Shown here: positions 45,440 through 55,536 of the stretch, piece after piece
Numbering within the stretch: position 1 is the stretch's first letter
Layout: each line of letters starts with the position of its first letter
Position numbers and translations under genes: made by a program
Source: Bin5 sp965242905
Lineage (GTDB): Bacteria > Chloroflexota > Anaerolineae > Caldilineales > Caldilineaceae
Length of the DNA stretch: 64,000 nucleotides
Reading direction: 5' to 3'
Assembly (NCBI GenBank): GCA_965242905.1
Contig: CBDETM010000002.1
Span: 2,976,001-3,040,000 of the forward strand
The notes under the pieces: model-generated
Databases searched by the model: none
What the model saw: only the letters and a program-made list of their open reading frames with translations
What the model was told of the DNA's origin: nothing

Positions 45440-47179
45440 TTGTCGGCGACTGACAAACACTGGAACTTCTATCCGCCGGCGCCGCAAAGCTTCCTGGAGA
45501 TCAACCATGAGCATCCGGCGCTGTTGCAGGTGCTGTACAATCGCGGTCTCCAGGACGGGACCGCAATAGAGTCCTTCCTGCAGGTCGAGGACGCGGTACA
45601 GGAGAACCCTTTTCGCCTGACCGATATGTCGCCTGCCGTGGCGCGCATCGTAAAGGCCATCAAGGCCCGTGAAGTGATCTGCGTCTACGGGGATTTCGAC
45701 GCCGACGGCGTCACCGCCACGGTCCTGATGACCACCGCCCTGCAACGCGCCGGCGCGCTCGTAGGCGCCTACATCCCCAACCGGGTGGATGAAGGCTACG
45801 GTCTGAATGTCGAGGCGCTGAAATCTATCGCCGCCAAGGGCGCCCACCTGCTGGTCACGGTCGACTGCGGCATTCGCAGCGTCTCAGAAGTGACGCAAGC
45901 CGCCGAGCTGGGGATGGATGTCATCCTCACCGACCATCATACAATCGGTCCCGACCTGCCGCCGGCGCTGGCAGTGATCAATCCGCGACGCGATGACCGC
46001 GCAGGGACGTTTCAGCCGTTGGCCGGCGTGGGTGTTGCCTACCGGCTTGCGCAGGGTGTCCTGCGGGCCGTTTCTCAGCAGCCCTGGAGCCGAATTTCAC
46101 AGGACGAGGCAGCGGCCGAGGAGCAGTCCCTTCTCGACCTGGTGGCCATCGGCACCGTCGCCGATTTGATGCCCCTGCAGGGCGAAAATCGCTCGTTGGT
46201 GCGGCGGGGGCTGGCTGAACTGAGCCAGGGCAAACGTGTGGGCCTGTTCGCGCTCATGGAAATGGCCTCGGTGCCTCCCACTACGATCGACAGCACCGCA
46301 ATCAGCTTTCGCATCGCTCCCCGCATCAATGCCGCCGGTCGTCTGGCCAGCGCCAGGTTGGCTTATGATCTCCTGCGCTGTGATGAATACGAGACAGCCT
46401 ATGAAATGGCAACCGGTCTGGAACGCCTCAACCAGCAACGCCAGGCGCTCACGACCGAAGCCTATGCAGTCGCCGAAAGAGAGATCGCCGGCCTGGATCC
46501 AACCACTGCGCCGATTCTGATCGTCGCCAGCGAAGAATTTCAACCCGGAATCGTGGGACTGGCCGCGGGGAAGCTGAGTGATCAGTTCTACCGCCCAGCA
46601 GTCGTGATCGAGCAGGGAGAGGAGATCTGCCGCGGCAGTGCCCGCAGTATCGCCGAATTCAACATCATCGCCGCACTCGATCGGGTCGGTTCCCTCCTGG
46701 TGCGCCACGGCGGCCACAGCCGCGCGGCCGGCTTCACGGTGCGCACCGAGCAGTTGCCGGCGTTGCGAGAAGCCCTCGCAGAGATGGCCGCCCAGGAGCT
46801 CGATCCTTTGCAGGATCTGCGGCCCACCCTCTATATCGACACCGAACTGACAGTCGATCAGATCGATTGGGCATTGCAGGGCCAGCTTGCCCGCATGGAG
46901 CCGGTCGGCCAGAAAAACGAACCCGGTCTCTTCCTCTGCCGCCGCTGCCGCGTCCGCAGCGCCCGCACCGTTGGCGGGGGTAAGCATCTGAAGATGGCGA
47001 TCGACGGGCACGATTATTCGCAAGTGTTGGACGCGATCGGCTTCGGCCTCGGCGGTCGGGCCCGCGACCTGCACTATGGCAGCCTGATCGATATCGTTTT
47101 TCATCTCGAAGTCAACGAATGGCAGGGGCGACGTTCTCTGCAGCTCAATGTGCAGGACCTGCGGAGCAGCGCAAACTGA
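45440..47179 (+). CDS. recJ: Single-stranded-DNA-specific exonuclease RecJ
   Basis: RecJ is a 5'-3' ssDNA exonuclease of the DHH superfamily used in RecF-pathway repair. Motifs are VICVYGDFDADGVTATVL, the DCGIRSV segment, ILTDHHTIG (DHH) and a C-terminal DHHA1 GGHSRAAGFTV. I place the start at the TTG at 45440, which has a GGTGGAG ribosome-binding site 8 nt upstream; the frame extends to 45356. This gives 579 residues, typical for RecJ. A TATAAT at 45388-45393 between the divergent genes could be a promoter element but lacks a clear -35. Confidence 0.93.
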   Translation: MSATDKHWNFYPPAPQSFLEINHEHPALLQVLYNRGLQDGTAIESFLQVEDAVQENPFRLTDMSPAVARIVKAIKAREVICVYGDFDADGVTATVLMTTALQRAGALVGAYIPNRVDEGYGLNVEALKSIAAKGAHLLVTVDCGIRSVSEVTQAAELGMDVILTDHHTIGPDLPPALAVINPRRDDRAGTFQPLAGVGVAYRLAQGVLRAVSQQPWSRISQDEAAAEEQSLLDLVAIGTVADLMPLQGENRSLVRRGLAELSQGKRVGLFALMEMASVPPTTIDSTAISFRIAPRINAAGRLASARLAYDLLRCDEYETAYEMATGLERLNQQRQALTTEAYAVAEREIAGLDPTTAPILIVASEEFQPGIVGLAAGKLSDQFYRPAVVIEQGEEICRGSARSIAEFNIIAALDRVGSLLVRHGGHSRAAGFTVRTEQLPALREALAEMAAQELDPLQDLRPTLYIDTELTVDQIDWALQGQLARMEPVGQKNEPGLFLCRRCRVRSARTVGGGKHLKMAIDGHDYSQVLDAIGFGLGGRARDLHYGSLIDIVFHLEVNEWQGRRSLQLNVQDLRSSAN

Positions 47180-47268
47180 CCACGGAATGAGCGGCGTTGT
47201 CTGCTGCCGCGCACTGCCCGTCGGAGTCGATCTCCGGCGAACAGCTGAAAGGATCACAGAGCCCAACC

Positions 47269-48081
47269 ATGGCACAAACAGCAAGTCTGAAAGATGTGCG
47301 CGCCGTTCTGCTGGACATGGACGGCGTTGTTTATGTTGGAGAGGAACCCCTGCCCGGCGTTCAGGAACTGTTGGACTATCTGAAGGCGACCGGTCGAAAC
47401 TGGCTCTTCGTTACCAACAACTCGTCGCGCACGCCCGTTCAGTTCGTCGAAAAAATCGCCCGTATGGGCATCGGCGCCGACGAAGCCCATATTCTCAGCA
47501 GCGCCTTGGCGACCGCCAGCTGGCTGGCGGAGCAATATCCCGACGGCGTACGCGTCTTCATGATCGGGCAGGACGGCCTGCGCTGGGCGCTGCAGCAGGA
47601 GGGCATTACCCTGGTCGAAGACGCCAAAAAGGCCGACGTGATCGTTTCCGGCATCGATTTCAGCGTGCGCTACGAGCGCCTCGCCGACGCCACCCTCGCC
47701 ATACGCGCCGGCGCCCGCTTTGTCGGCACCAATAGCGACACCTCCTTCCCCAGCGAACGGGGGCAGATTCCCGGCACCGGCGCACTGCTGGCCCTCCTGG
47801 AGGCGGCCACCGGCGTTACGCCCACGGTGATCGGCAAACCAAACGCCGGCATGTTCGAACAGGCCATGCACAAACTCGGCACAACCCCGTCCTCGACGCT
47901 GATGGTCGGTGACCGCTACGAAACCGACATCGCCGGCGCCATCGAGTTGGGAATGCCTACCGCCGCCGTCCTGACCGGCATCACGACCGAGGAGGAGTTC
48001 CGCACGGTCGTGCCCGGGCCGGACCTGGTTCTGCCCGGGCTGCCCGAGCTTCTCCACGCCTTCCAGCAGGCCGACAGCTGA
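47269..48081 (+). CDS. HAD-IIA family phosphatase (NagD-like)
   Basis: The 270-residue product starts at ATG 47269 (the frame extends upstream to a TTG at 47197). HAD motif I is LLDMDGVVYVG, followed by VTNNSSRT (motif II) and a motif III/IV region with GKPNAGMF and MVGDRYETDIAGA. The cap domain carries GTNSDTSFPSERG, typical of NagD/p-nitrophenyl phosphatases. The substrate is unknown. Confidence 0.9.
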   Translation: MAQTASLKDVRAVLLDMDGVVYVGEEPLPGVQELLDYLKATGRNWLFVTNNSSRTPVQFVEKIARMGIGADEAHILSSALATASWLAEQYPDGVRVFMIGQDGLRWALQQEGITLVEDAKKADVIVSGIDFSVRYERLADATLAIRAGARFVGTNSDTSFPSERGQIPGTGALLALLEAATGVTPTVIGKPNAGMFEQAMHKLGTTPSSTLMVGDRYETDIAGAIELGMPTAAVLTGITTEEEFRTVVPGPDLVLPGLPELLHAFQQADS

Positions 48082-48149
48082 ACCTTCCATGCGCGCCGCA
48101 GCATCTGCTAACCCGCTTCCACCGCGAGAGGGCGCGATCGGGCCACTTT

Positions 48150-48179
48150 TTGACCGCAACTGAATAGCTGCGCTACAAT
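48150..48179 (+). promoter_or_regulatory. Sigma-70 promoter of rlmN (near-leaderless)
   Basis: TTGACC (48150-48155), an 18-nt spacer, TACAAT (48174-48179). The predicted start site falls at or within a nucleotide or two of the rlmN ATG (48187), implying a leaderless transcript unless translation begins at the ATG at 48196. Confidence 0.7.
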
Positions 48180-48186
48180 TGCAAAG

Positions 48187-49329
48187 ATGAAGACCATGCC
48201 ACGCACGCCGCCCGGCGTATCCCCAATCAGCCCTTCCCTATTGGACTGCTCTCCGCAAGAGCTTGCCGATGTCGTCAATGCGCTGCCGGCCAGTCAAAAG
48301 CGCGCCAACGGCAAGGCTGCAGGGGCGCCCGCCTATCGCATCCGCCAGATTCAGGAGTGGATCTACAAGAAATACGCACGCTCCTTCGACGAGATGACGA
48401 ATCTGCCGCAGGCCATGCGCGCAGACCTGGCCGCGGCGACAACACTCATGCCGCTTACGCCGGTTACGCAGCGTGTCTCCAAGGCCGGGGACACCCAGAA
48501 AGTCCTGTTTCAGATGCCGGATGGGGAGAAGGTCGAGGCTGTCCTGATGCTGTATGACAGGCGGCGTACGCTCTGTATCAGCAGTCAGGCCGGATGCGCC
48601 ATGGGCTGCACCTTCTGCGCGACCGCTCGCGGTGGCCTGCGTCGCAATCTGACCGCAGGCGAAATCGTGGCCCAGGTCCTGTTCTTCGCCCGTTACCTGC
48701 AAGATGCCGCCGAGGGGCCAAAGATGCGGGTGAAGCGGCCGACCACGGTGACAAACATCGTGTTGATGGGGATGGGCGAGCCGATGCACAACTACAAGAA
48801 TGTGTGGACGGCCATCCGCCGCCTCACCGCCGCCGACGGTTTCGCCCTCGGCGCACGGCATATCACGCTCAGTACCGTCGGCCTGATTCCGATGATCGAC
48901 CGCATGGCCGACGAAGGGCTCCAGGTGAATCTCGCCGTCAGCCTCCACGCAGCCAACAACGACCTGCGCAGTAAGCTCGTTCCTCCCAGTCGCCGCTATC
49001 CGGTCGATGACCTTCTGGCCTCAGTTCGCCGCTATATCGCCAAGACCAATCGCCGTGTTACCTTTGAGTACGCCCTGATGCGGGGCACGAATGACAGCCC
49101 CGCTCTGGCCGAGGATCTGGCTGACAAGCTGCAAGGAATCCTGTGCCATGTCAACCTCATCCCCCTTAATCCGATCCCCGACAGCCCCTTTCAGCCGACC
49201 AGCGACAAAGACACGCAGCGGTTCGCAAATATCCTGCTTGCGCGCGGCATCTCGACAACCGTGCGTATCCGCCGCGGTATCGAAATCGATGCCGGCTGCG
49301 GTCAGTTGCGCAATGCCGTCGAGTCGTAG
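48187..49329 (+). CDS. rlmN: 23S rRNA/tRNA adenine-2-C methyltransferase RlmN
   Basis: A radical SAM enzyme that methylates A2503 of 23S rRNA and A37 of some tRNAs. The radical SAM motif CAMGCTFC is at residues 137-144 (CxxxCxxC). VLMGMGEPMHN, AVSLHAANNDLR and the catalytic C-terminal Cys in DAGCGQLRN are all present. Length 380 residues, normal apart from a 30-residue N-terminal extension. It probably has its own promoter. Confidence 0.95.
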   Translation: MKTMPRTPPGVSPISPSLLDCSPQELADVVNALPASQKRANGKAAGAPAYRIRQIQEWIYKKYARSFDEMTNLPQAMRADLAAATTLMPLTPVTQRVSKAGDTQKVLFQMPDGEKVEAVLMLYDRRRTLCISSQAGCAMGCTFCATARGGLRRNLTAGEIVAQVLFFARYLQDAAEGPKMRVKRPTTVTNIVLMGMGEPMHNYKNVWTAIRRLTAADGFALGARHITLSTVGLIPMIDRMADEGLQVNLAVSLHAANNDLRSKLVPPSRRYPVDDLLASVRRYIAKTNRRVTFEYALMRGTNDSPALAEDLADKLQGILCHVNLIPLNPIPDSPFQPTSDKDTQRFANILLARGISTTVRIRRGIEIDAGCGQLRNAVES

Positions 49330-49344
49330 ACCGGCGCCACAAAA

Positions 49345-49372
49345 AAGCGTCGGGCGCAAGGGCCCAACGCTT
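49345..49372 (-). terminator. Rho-independent terminator of rpmB
   Basis: AAGCGT and ACGCTT, then GGGC and GCCC, form a stem with one internal mismatch and a 6-nt loop, followed by six T on the minus strand. It lies between rpmB and the end of rlmN and may act in both directions. Confidence 0.75.
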
Positions 49373-49407
49373 ATTTCAGTCTGACTAAGATGTTACAACC
49401 AGGGATC

Positions 49408-49587
49408 TCAGGCCTTCGCAAGCGTGCGGATGCAAGAGGTGCAGAGGCGGCGGGAAACCAGCCTGTCGTTTTCCAGAATTCTGACTTTCTGAATGTTGAC
49501 CTTCCACTTATGGCGTGTGGCCTTTCTGGACCAGGGACGGTTGTTCCCAAACTGAGGACTCTTGCCGCACTTTTGGCATTTCGCCAT
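49408..49587 (-). CDS. rpmB: 50S ribosomal protein L28
   Basis: A 59-residue protein starting at ATG 49587 behind a GGAGGGAGC ribosome-binding site. It has two CxxC pairs (C4/C7 and C49/C52), so it is the zinc-binding (C+) form. FGNNRPWSRKATRHKWKVNI is typical of L28. It has its own promoter and terminator. Confidence 0.96.
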   Translation of the reverse strand: MAKCQKCGKSPQFGNNRPWSRKATRHKWKVNIQKVRILENDRLVSRRLCTSCIRTLAKA

Positions 49588-49675
49588 GATCTGCTCCCTC
49601 CGGTTCCTTATTGGCCCGAAATCAGTGTATTCCCACCAACGCCCAACCAATGATCACGTATCGCTGAATTGTCAG

Positions 49676-49704
49676 AGATTATCATACGGCTAAAGGGTTG
49701 TCAA
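49676..49704 (-). promoter_or_regulatory. Promoter of rpmB
   Basis: On the minus strand TTGACA (49704-49699), 17 nt, TAATCT (49681-49676). A GATAAT at 15-nt spacing overlaps it. It lies just upstream of the DegV start on the opposite strand. Confidence 0.65.
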
Positions 49705-49721
49705 AAGTTGGAGCATCTTCT

Positions 49722-50582
49722 GTGAGCAAGGTTCGTATCGTTACCGATAGTGACGCCAGCATTCCCGCCGACGTCCTGGACAAATATTCGATTGAAGTGA
49801 TCCCCCAGGTGCTGCGCGTAGGGCGGGATCGCTATGAAGATTCAGAAGATTTCAACGCGGACCGACTCTTTCAACTGATCCGGGAAAATCAGTCCGGCGG
49901 TCGCATACTGCTGCCCGAAGTGGAAGCCCCGGAGCTCAGCCGACTCATGGAAGTCTATCAGAAGCTGGGCCAGGACGCCGAAGAGATCGTTGCCATCCAC
50001 ATGAGCAGCACGCTCAGCCCAATGTGGAGCCAGTCCCGCAAAGCGGCCGATATGATGATGGGTCGCTACCGTATCCGGGTTATGGACAGTCAGACGACTT
50101 CAATGGGACTGGGTATGTTGGCGGAACTGGCCGGCCAGGCCGCCGAGGACGGCGCCGACCTCTATGAAGTCGCCCGCATCGTCAACGGGGCTATCCCCCA
50201 CATCTATGTGACCTTCTTCGCCGAAACGCTCTACTACCTGGAACGCAGCGCCCGCCTCGGCGCAGCCCAGAGTGTGCTGGGGACGATGCTCGGCATCAAA
50301 GCAATGGTCACGATGGAAGACGGACAGCTGATCCCGCTCGAAAAGGTGCAGACCAGGGAAGATGTCGCCGAAAAACTGTACGACTATACCGCAGAATTCG
50401 CCCAAAATGAACGGATCGGGCTCGTGCAGCATCGATACGAACAAACCCAGGAACACCTGCTGGAGCGCCTGGGGGAAGGGCTCCCCGACATTTCAGCCAA
50501 TGTGTGGCGCTACCCGCCTAGCCTGGCAGCCCATCTCGGACCAAATGTGATGGGAGTCATCGTGTACGAGGGGCTTGGTTGA
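49722..50582 (+). CDS. DegV-family fatty-acid-binding protein
   Basis: DegV/FakB proteins bind fatty acids and present them to fatty-acid kinase for phospholipid synthesis. The start is placed at GTG 49722 with a GGAG ribosome-binding site (8-nt spacing); the frame reaches 49698. The N terminus reads VRIVTDSDASIPADVL and the middle has the DSQTTSMGLGMLAE segment with conserved Ser/Thr contacts. 286 residues is normal. Its stop overlaps the recG start region. Confidence 0.9.
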   Translation: MSKVRIVTDSDASIPADVLDKYSIEVIPQVLRVGRDRYEDSEDFNADRLFQLIRENQSGGRILLPEVEAPELSRLMEVYQKLGQDAEEIVAIHMSSTLSPMWSQSRKAADMMMGRYRIRVMDSQTTSMGLGMLAELAGQAAEDGADLYEVARIVNGAIPHIYVTFFAETLYYLERSARLGAAQSVLGTMLGIKAMVTMEDGQLIPLEKVQTREDVAEKLYDYTAEFAQNERIGLVQHRYEQTQEHLLERLGEGLPDISANVWRYPPSLAAHLGPNVMGVIVYEGLG

Positions 50583-53065
50583 CGATGGCTGAGAGAGCCC
50601 TGACGCGGTTACGCAATCTATTGAACCTGGAGATCCAGACCCGCTGGCGTGAGAGGGCCTTCGCCGGCGGTGTGGCAGCCTTCTGCGAACGTTGGACAGC
50701 CGACGCCCAAGCCGATGCCGTCCATCCGGGCCTTCTGCAGGAAATCGTCGAACGGCTGTCACAGTACGCCGGTGCCGAAAGCGATGAAAGGGCGCGGCTG
50801 CTCAACTCCCTCCTCGACCTGTTGGATCAACCGCCGCCGCCCGATCCGGCTTTGGATAATGTAGACCGGGTCGGCCAGCGACAGGCCCGCCAACCTGAAG
50901 CAACCCAGGCCAGCAACCCCGCCGAGACTGCGACCAGGCCGGCCCATCAACAATCGCCCAAAAGCGATACCGCTGAAACTGAAGCGCCGGAGTCGTCCGA
51001 CACCTTGAGCCGGCCGATAACCGACCTGAAAGGGATTGGCGTAAAGAGAGCCGAGCAGTACGCACGCCTCGGGATCGAGACCGTAGAGGACCTCATCTGG
51101 CATCTGCCCCATCGTTACGACGATTATAGCCGCGTGCGCCCCATCGCCGATGTCGAGGAAGGGGAAAGCCTTTCCATCATCGCCAATCTGCGCGGGTTCA
51201 GTCAGCGCAAATTTGCCTACAAGAGGGAAATCCTGCAGGCCAACTTCAGCGATGGCAGCGGCACGGTCCGCGCCAACTGGTGGAACCAGTCCTGGCTGAA
51301 AAATCGCCTCTCCATCGGAAAGACCTATCGTCTGAGCGGCGTCGTCGGCCTGTACATGGGGCACAAGACGTTGGAGAACCCCTATTTTGAAGAGATCGGT
51401 CCCAGGGTCATCAAAGACGGACCGATTATGCCCGTTTACGGACTGACCGCAGGTCTGCGCAGCAGCGATGTCAGCAGGCAGGTGCAGCAGGCCCTCAGAC
51501 AAGGCCTGTCATCCCTGCGCGATCCCTTGCCGGAGCCGCTCCGCCACCATTACAACCTGACTCCTCTGACCGACGCGCTCCGGCAAATTCACTCGCCGGA
51601 GACGCCGGAACGGCTTGCCGACGCCCGTAAACGCATCATCTTTGATGACTTCTTCTTCCTCCAGCTGGGCGTGCAGCGCCGTCGCCAGGAGATCCAGCAC
51701 TTCAATGCTCCACCGATGCCCGTCGACGACGAACTGCTGGCAGACTACAGAACGACACTGCCCTTTGCCCTCACCGGCGCACAACAGCGGACGCTGGATG
51801 AACTGCGGCACGATATGGCCCGGAGCGTGCCAATGAGCCGGCTGGTCCAGGGTGACGTCGGCAGCGGCAAAACCGTAGTGGCCGCCGGCGCCATGTTGAT
51901 CGCCGCAGCCAACGGCTTCCAGTCCGCTTTACTGGCGCCGACGCAGATTCTGGCCGAGCAACATTTTCGCGCCCTGAGCAAACTGCTGGCTGACGTCGAA
52001 CTGCCTGACGGTGTCGGACTGAACGTCTCTCTCCTCACCGGCCGCGTCACCGGCCAGGAGCGGGAATCCGCCCTCGCCGGACTGGCAGACGGAAGCATTC
52101 AAGTCGTGGTCGGCACCACCGCGCTCATCCAGGAGAATGTGGACTTCGCCAGCCTCGGCTTTGTCGTGGTCGACGAGCAGCACCGGTTCGGCGTCGGACA
52201 GCGGGCAGCCGCACGCGATAAGGGCCGGGAAACTGCCGTGCCCCATCTGCTGGTGATGAGCGCCACACCCATCCCCCGCAGCCTGGCGCTCACCGTTTAC
52301 GGCGACCTCGACGTCAGCGTTATCGATGAGATGCCTCCGGGGCGGACGCCGATCAAGACCAAGCGGTTTCTGCCCACCGACAGGGAACGCCTCTACAGCT
52401 TTGTCCGCAGACAGGTGCAAGACGGCCGTCAGGCCTACCTCATATACCCTCTTGTCGAGGAAAGTGAAGTCCTCGATGTTGGCGCGGCCGTGGACGCCCA
52501 CGCCCGCCTGAGTAATGAGGTCTTCCCCGATCTGCGCGTGGGGTTGCTCCACGGCCGTCTCAAGGGCGCTGAAAAGGATGACGTGATGCGCTCCTTTGCC
52601 GGCGGCGCTCTCGATATTCTTGTCAGTACCAGTGTTGTCGAGGTCGGCGTGGACGTTCCCAACGCCACCGTGATGTTGATCGAGGATGCCGAACGCTTCG
52701 GTCTGGCGCAACTGCACCAGTTCCGCGGCCGGGTGGGCCGGGGTGGGCACGAAAGCTATTGCGCGCTGATAAGCAGGGTGAAGGACGACGCGCAAGCCGA
52801 ACGTCTCAATGCCCTGGCGGAGACGACTGACGGCTTCATCCTGGCGGAAAAGGATCTGGAACTGCGCGGCCCCGGGGATTTTCTGGGTACGCGTCAGAGC
52901 GGGCTGCCGGACATGAAGTTGGCGAGCCTCAGCGATCTCTCTACACTGCACCTGGCCCAGGAGGCCGCGCAAGACCTTCTGCGCCAGGACACAGATCTCG
53001 ACAACTATCCTCAGGTGCAGGAAAAAGTGGAACGGTTCTGGCGCGGCCACGGCGATCTCTCGTGA
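50579..53065 (+). CDS. recG: ATP-dependent DNA helicase RecG
   Basis: RecG reverses stalled forks and processes recombination intermediates. An OB-wedge region with DLKGIGVKRAEQYARLGIET lies in the first third. Walker A GDVGSGKT is near residue 424, the helicase motif DEQHRFGV near 530, SATPIPRSLALTVYGDLD follows, and the motif VI region is QFRGRVGRG. The length is 828 residues, with a long Pro/Glu-rich N-terminal extension of about 130 residues. The start is the TTG at 50579 or the ATG at 50585; both overlap or abut the DegV stop. Confidence 0.96.
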   Translation: MTMAERALTRLRNLLNLEIQTRWRERAFAGGVAAFCERWTADAQADAVHPGLLQEIVERLSQYAGAESDERARLLNSLLDLLDQPPPPDPALDNVDRVGQRQARQPEATQASNPAETATRPAHQQSPKSDTAETEAPESSDTLSRPITDLKGIGVKRAEQYARLGIETVEDLIWHLPHRYDDYSRVRPIADVEEGESLSIIANLRGFSQRKFAYKREILQANFSDGSGTVRANWWNQSWLKNRLSIGKTYRLSGVVGLYMGHKTLENPYFEEIGPRVIKDGPIMPVYGLTAGLRSSDVSRQVQQALRQGLSSLRDPLPEPLRHHYNLTPLTDALRQIHSPETPERLADARKRIIFDDFFFLQLGVQRRRQEIQHFNAPPMPVDDELLADYRTTLPFALTGAQQRTLDELRHDMARSVPMSRLVQGDVGSGKTVVAAGAMLIAAANGFQSALLAPTQILAEQHFRALSKLLADVELPDGVGLNVSLLTGRVTGQERESALAGLADGSIQVVVGTTALIQENVDFASLGFVVVDEQHRFGVGQRAAARDKGRETAVPHLLVMSATPIPRSLALTVYGDLDVSVIDEMPPGRTPIKTKRFLPTDRERLYSFVRRQVQDGRQAYLIYPLVEESEVLDVGAAVDAHARLSNEVFPDLRVGLLHGRLKGAEKDDVMRSFAGGALDILVSTSVVEVGVDVPNATVMLIEDAERFGLAQLHQFRGRVGRGGHESYCALISRVKDDAQAERLNALAETTDGFILAEKDLELRGPGDFLGTRQSGLPDMKLASLSDLSTLHLAQEAAQDLLRQDTDLDNYPQVQEKVERFWRGHGDLS

Positions 53066-53102
53066 CCCGGGGGATATAGCCGCTGACCTTCGCCAGTTGA
53101 AG

Positions 53103-54386
<1,284 letters not shown>

Positions 54387-54519
54387 TGCCGGAACATCCC
54401 TTTCCGTTCGGTTGCGAAACCGTTTCTGGGTGTTTTAATGTCTGTATACCATTTTGGCAAATTTTATAACACGCTTGCACCTGCCAAGATTGCCACCGAA
54501 ACCTGGCTCAACCGCGCGG

Positions 54520-55491
54520 CTACGACAGATCGACCCCATTCGGCAACGGCCGGCCCTCGACGCCCGCCAGCAGATTCTCGGTCGTCATCACCGCCATCTT
54601 CGTGCGCGTGGCCACGGTGGCGCTGCCTATGTGGGGCAGTATGACACAGTTTTCCAGCGAGACCAGCGGGTGATCCGCAGGAAGAGGCTCCGGATCAGTG
54701 ACGTCCAACCCAGCCGCGGCGATCTCACCCTGCACCAGCGCCTCGTAGAGCGCCTCCTGGTCCACGACCCCGCCGCGACTGGTATTGATAAACACAGCAG
54801 TCGGTTTCATCTTGCGGAAGGCCTCAATGCTGAACAGAGAACGGGTCTGGTCGTTGAGCGGGCAGTGGACCGCAACGAAATCGCTCTCTTCCAACAGTTT
54901 GTCCATCGGTACAAAAGTCGCGCCCACCTCTTGCGCCGCCTCCGGCTTCTCTCTCGGTCCGGTATACAGAATGCGGCAGCCAAATCCCCCGAGCATGCGC
55001 GCGAACGCGGAGCCAATCCGCCCCAGGCCGACCAACCCCACCGTGCTTCCGTGTATGTCGCGGCCCGTCATCCACATCGGTCTCCAAGTGGGCCACGTCC
55101 CGCTCTGCACGGCGTTCGTACCCTCCGGCAGCCGCCGCGCCGTGGCCAGCAGCAGGGCCAGCGCCAGCTCCGCCGTCGTCTCCGTCAACACGCCCGGTGT
55201 ATTTCCCAGGGGGATGTCCCGTTTGCGCAACGCAGCCACGTCCACGTGATCGTAGCCGACCGACATCGTCGCCACGACCCGCAGCCCGGGCCCGGCCGCA
55301 TCCAACAGCTCATCGTCAACTGATTCGGTCAGCAGACAGTAGAGTCCGTCTGCCCCTTGCACCCATTCCAGCAGCGTATCGCGCGCTATCGGCTCTTCGC
55401 TGTCCCAGTAGCGGGCATCACATCTTTCCAGGATCGGCGCGATCGCCGCCTGCGGCAGCTGGCGGGTCACCACAACTGTCGGTTTCGTCAT
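54520..55491 (-). CDS. D-2-hydroxyacid dehydrogenase (glyoxylate/hydroxypyruvate reductase-like)
   Basis: An NAD(P)H-dependent D-2-hydroxyacid dehydrogenase of 323 residues. The Rossmann loop is GLVGLGRIGSAFARML, and the VGYDHVDVAALRKRDIPLGN segment and the catalytic His in LPHIGSATVATR are present. NTSRGGVVDQEAL is typical of the D-isomer family. It probably acts on glyoxylate or hydroxypyruvate. It lies between gltA and hflX on the same strand. Confidence 0.9.
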   Translation of the reverse strand: MTKPTVVVTRQLPQAAIAPILERCDARYWDSEEPIARDTLLEWVQGADGLYCLLTESVDDELLDAAGPGLRVVATMSVGYDHVDVAALRKRDIPLGNTPGVLTETTAELALALLLATARRLPEGTNAVQSGTWPTWRPMWMTGRDIHGSTVGLVGLGRIGSAFARMLGGFGCRILYTGPREKPEAAQEVGATFVPMDKLLEESDFVAVHCPLNDQTRSLFSIEAFRKMKPTAVFINTSRGGVVDQEALYEALVQGEIAAAGLDVTDPEPLPADHPLVSLENCVILPHIGSATVATRTKMAVMTTENLLAGVEGRPLPNGVDLS

Positions 55492-55536
55492 TTCCTCTGC
55501 AGCCCTCTGTCCCTGTGCGAACTGATGTCGCGTCGT

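Noticed and set aside
46097..47284. 395-codon minus-strand frame opposite recJ
   Set aside because: Shadow of recJ with no motif.
54387..54519. Promoter of citrate synthase
   Set aside because: AT-rich hexamers (TATAAA, TATACA on the minus strand) exist but no -35 box has acceptable spacing.
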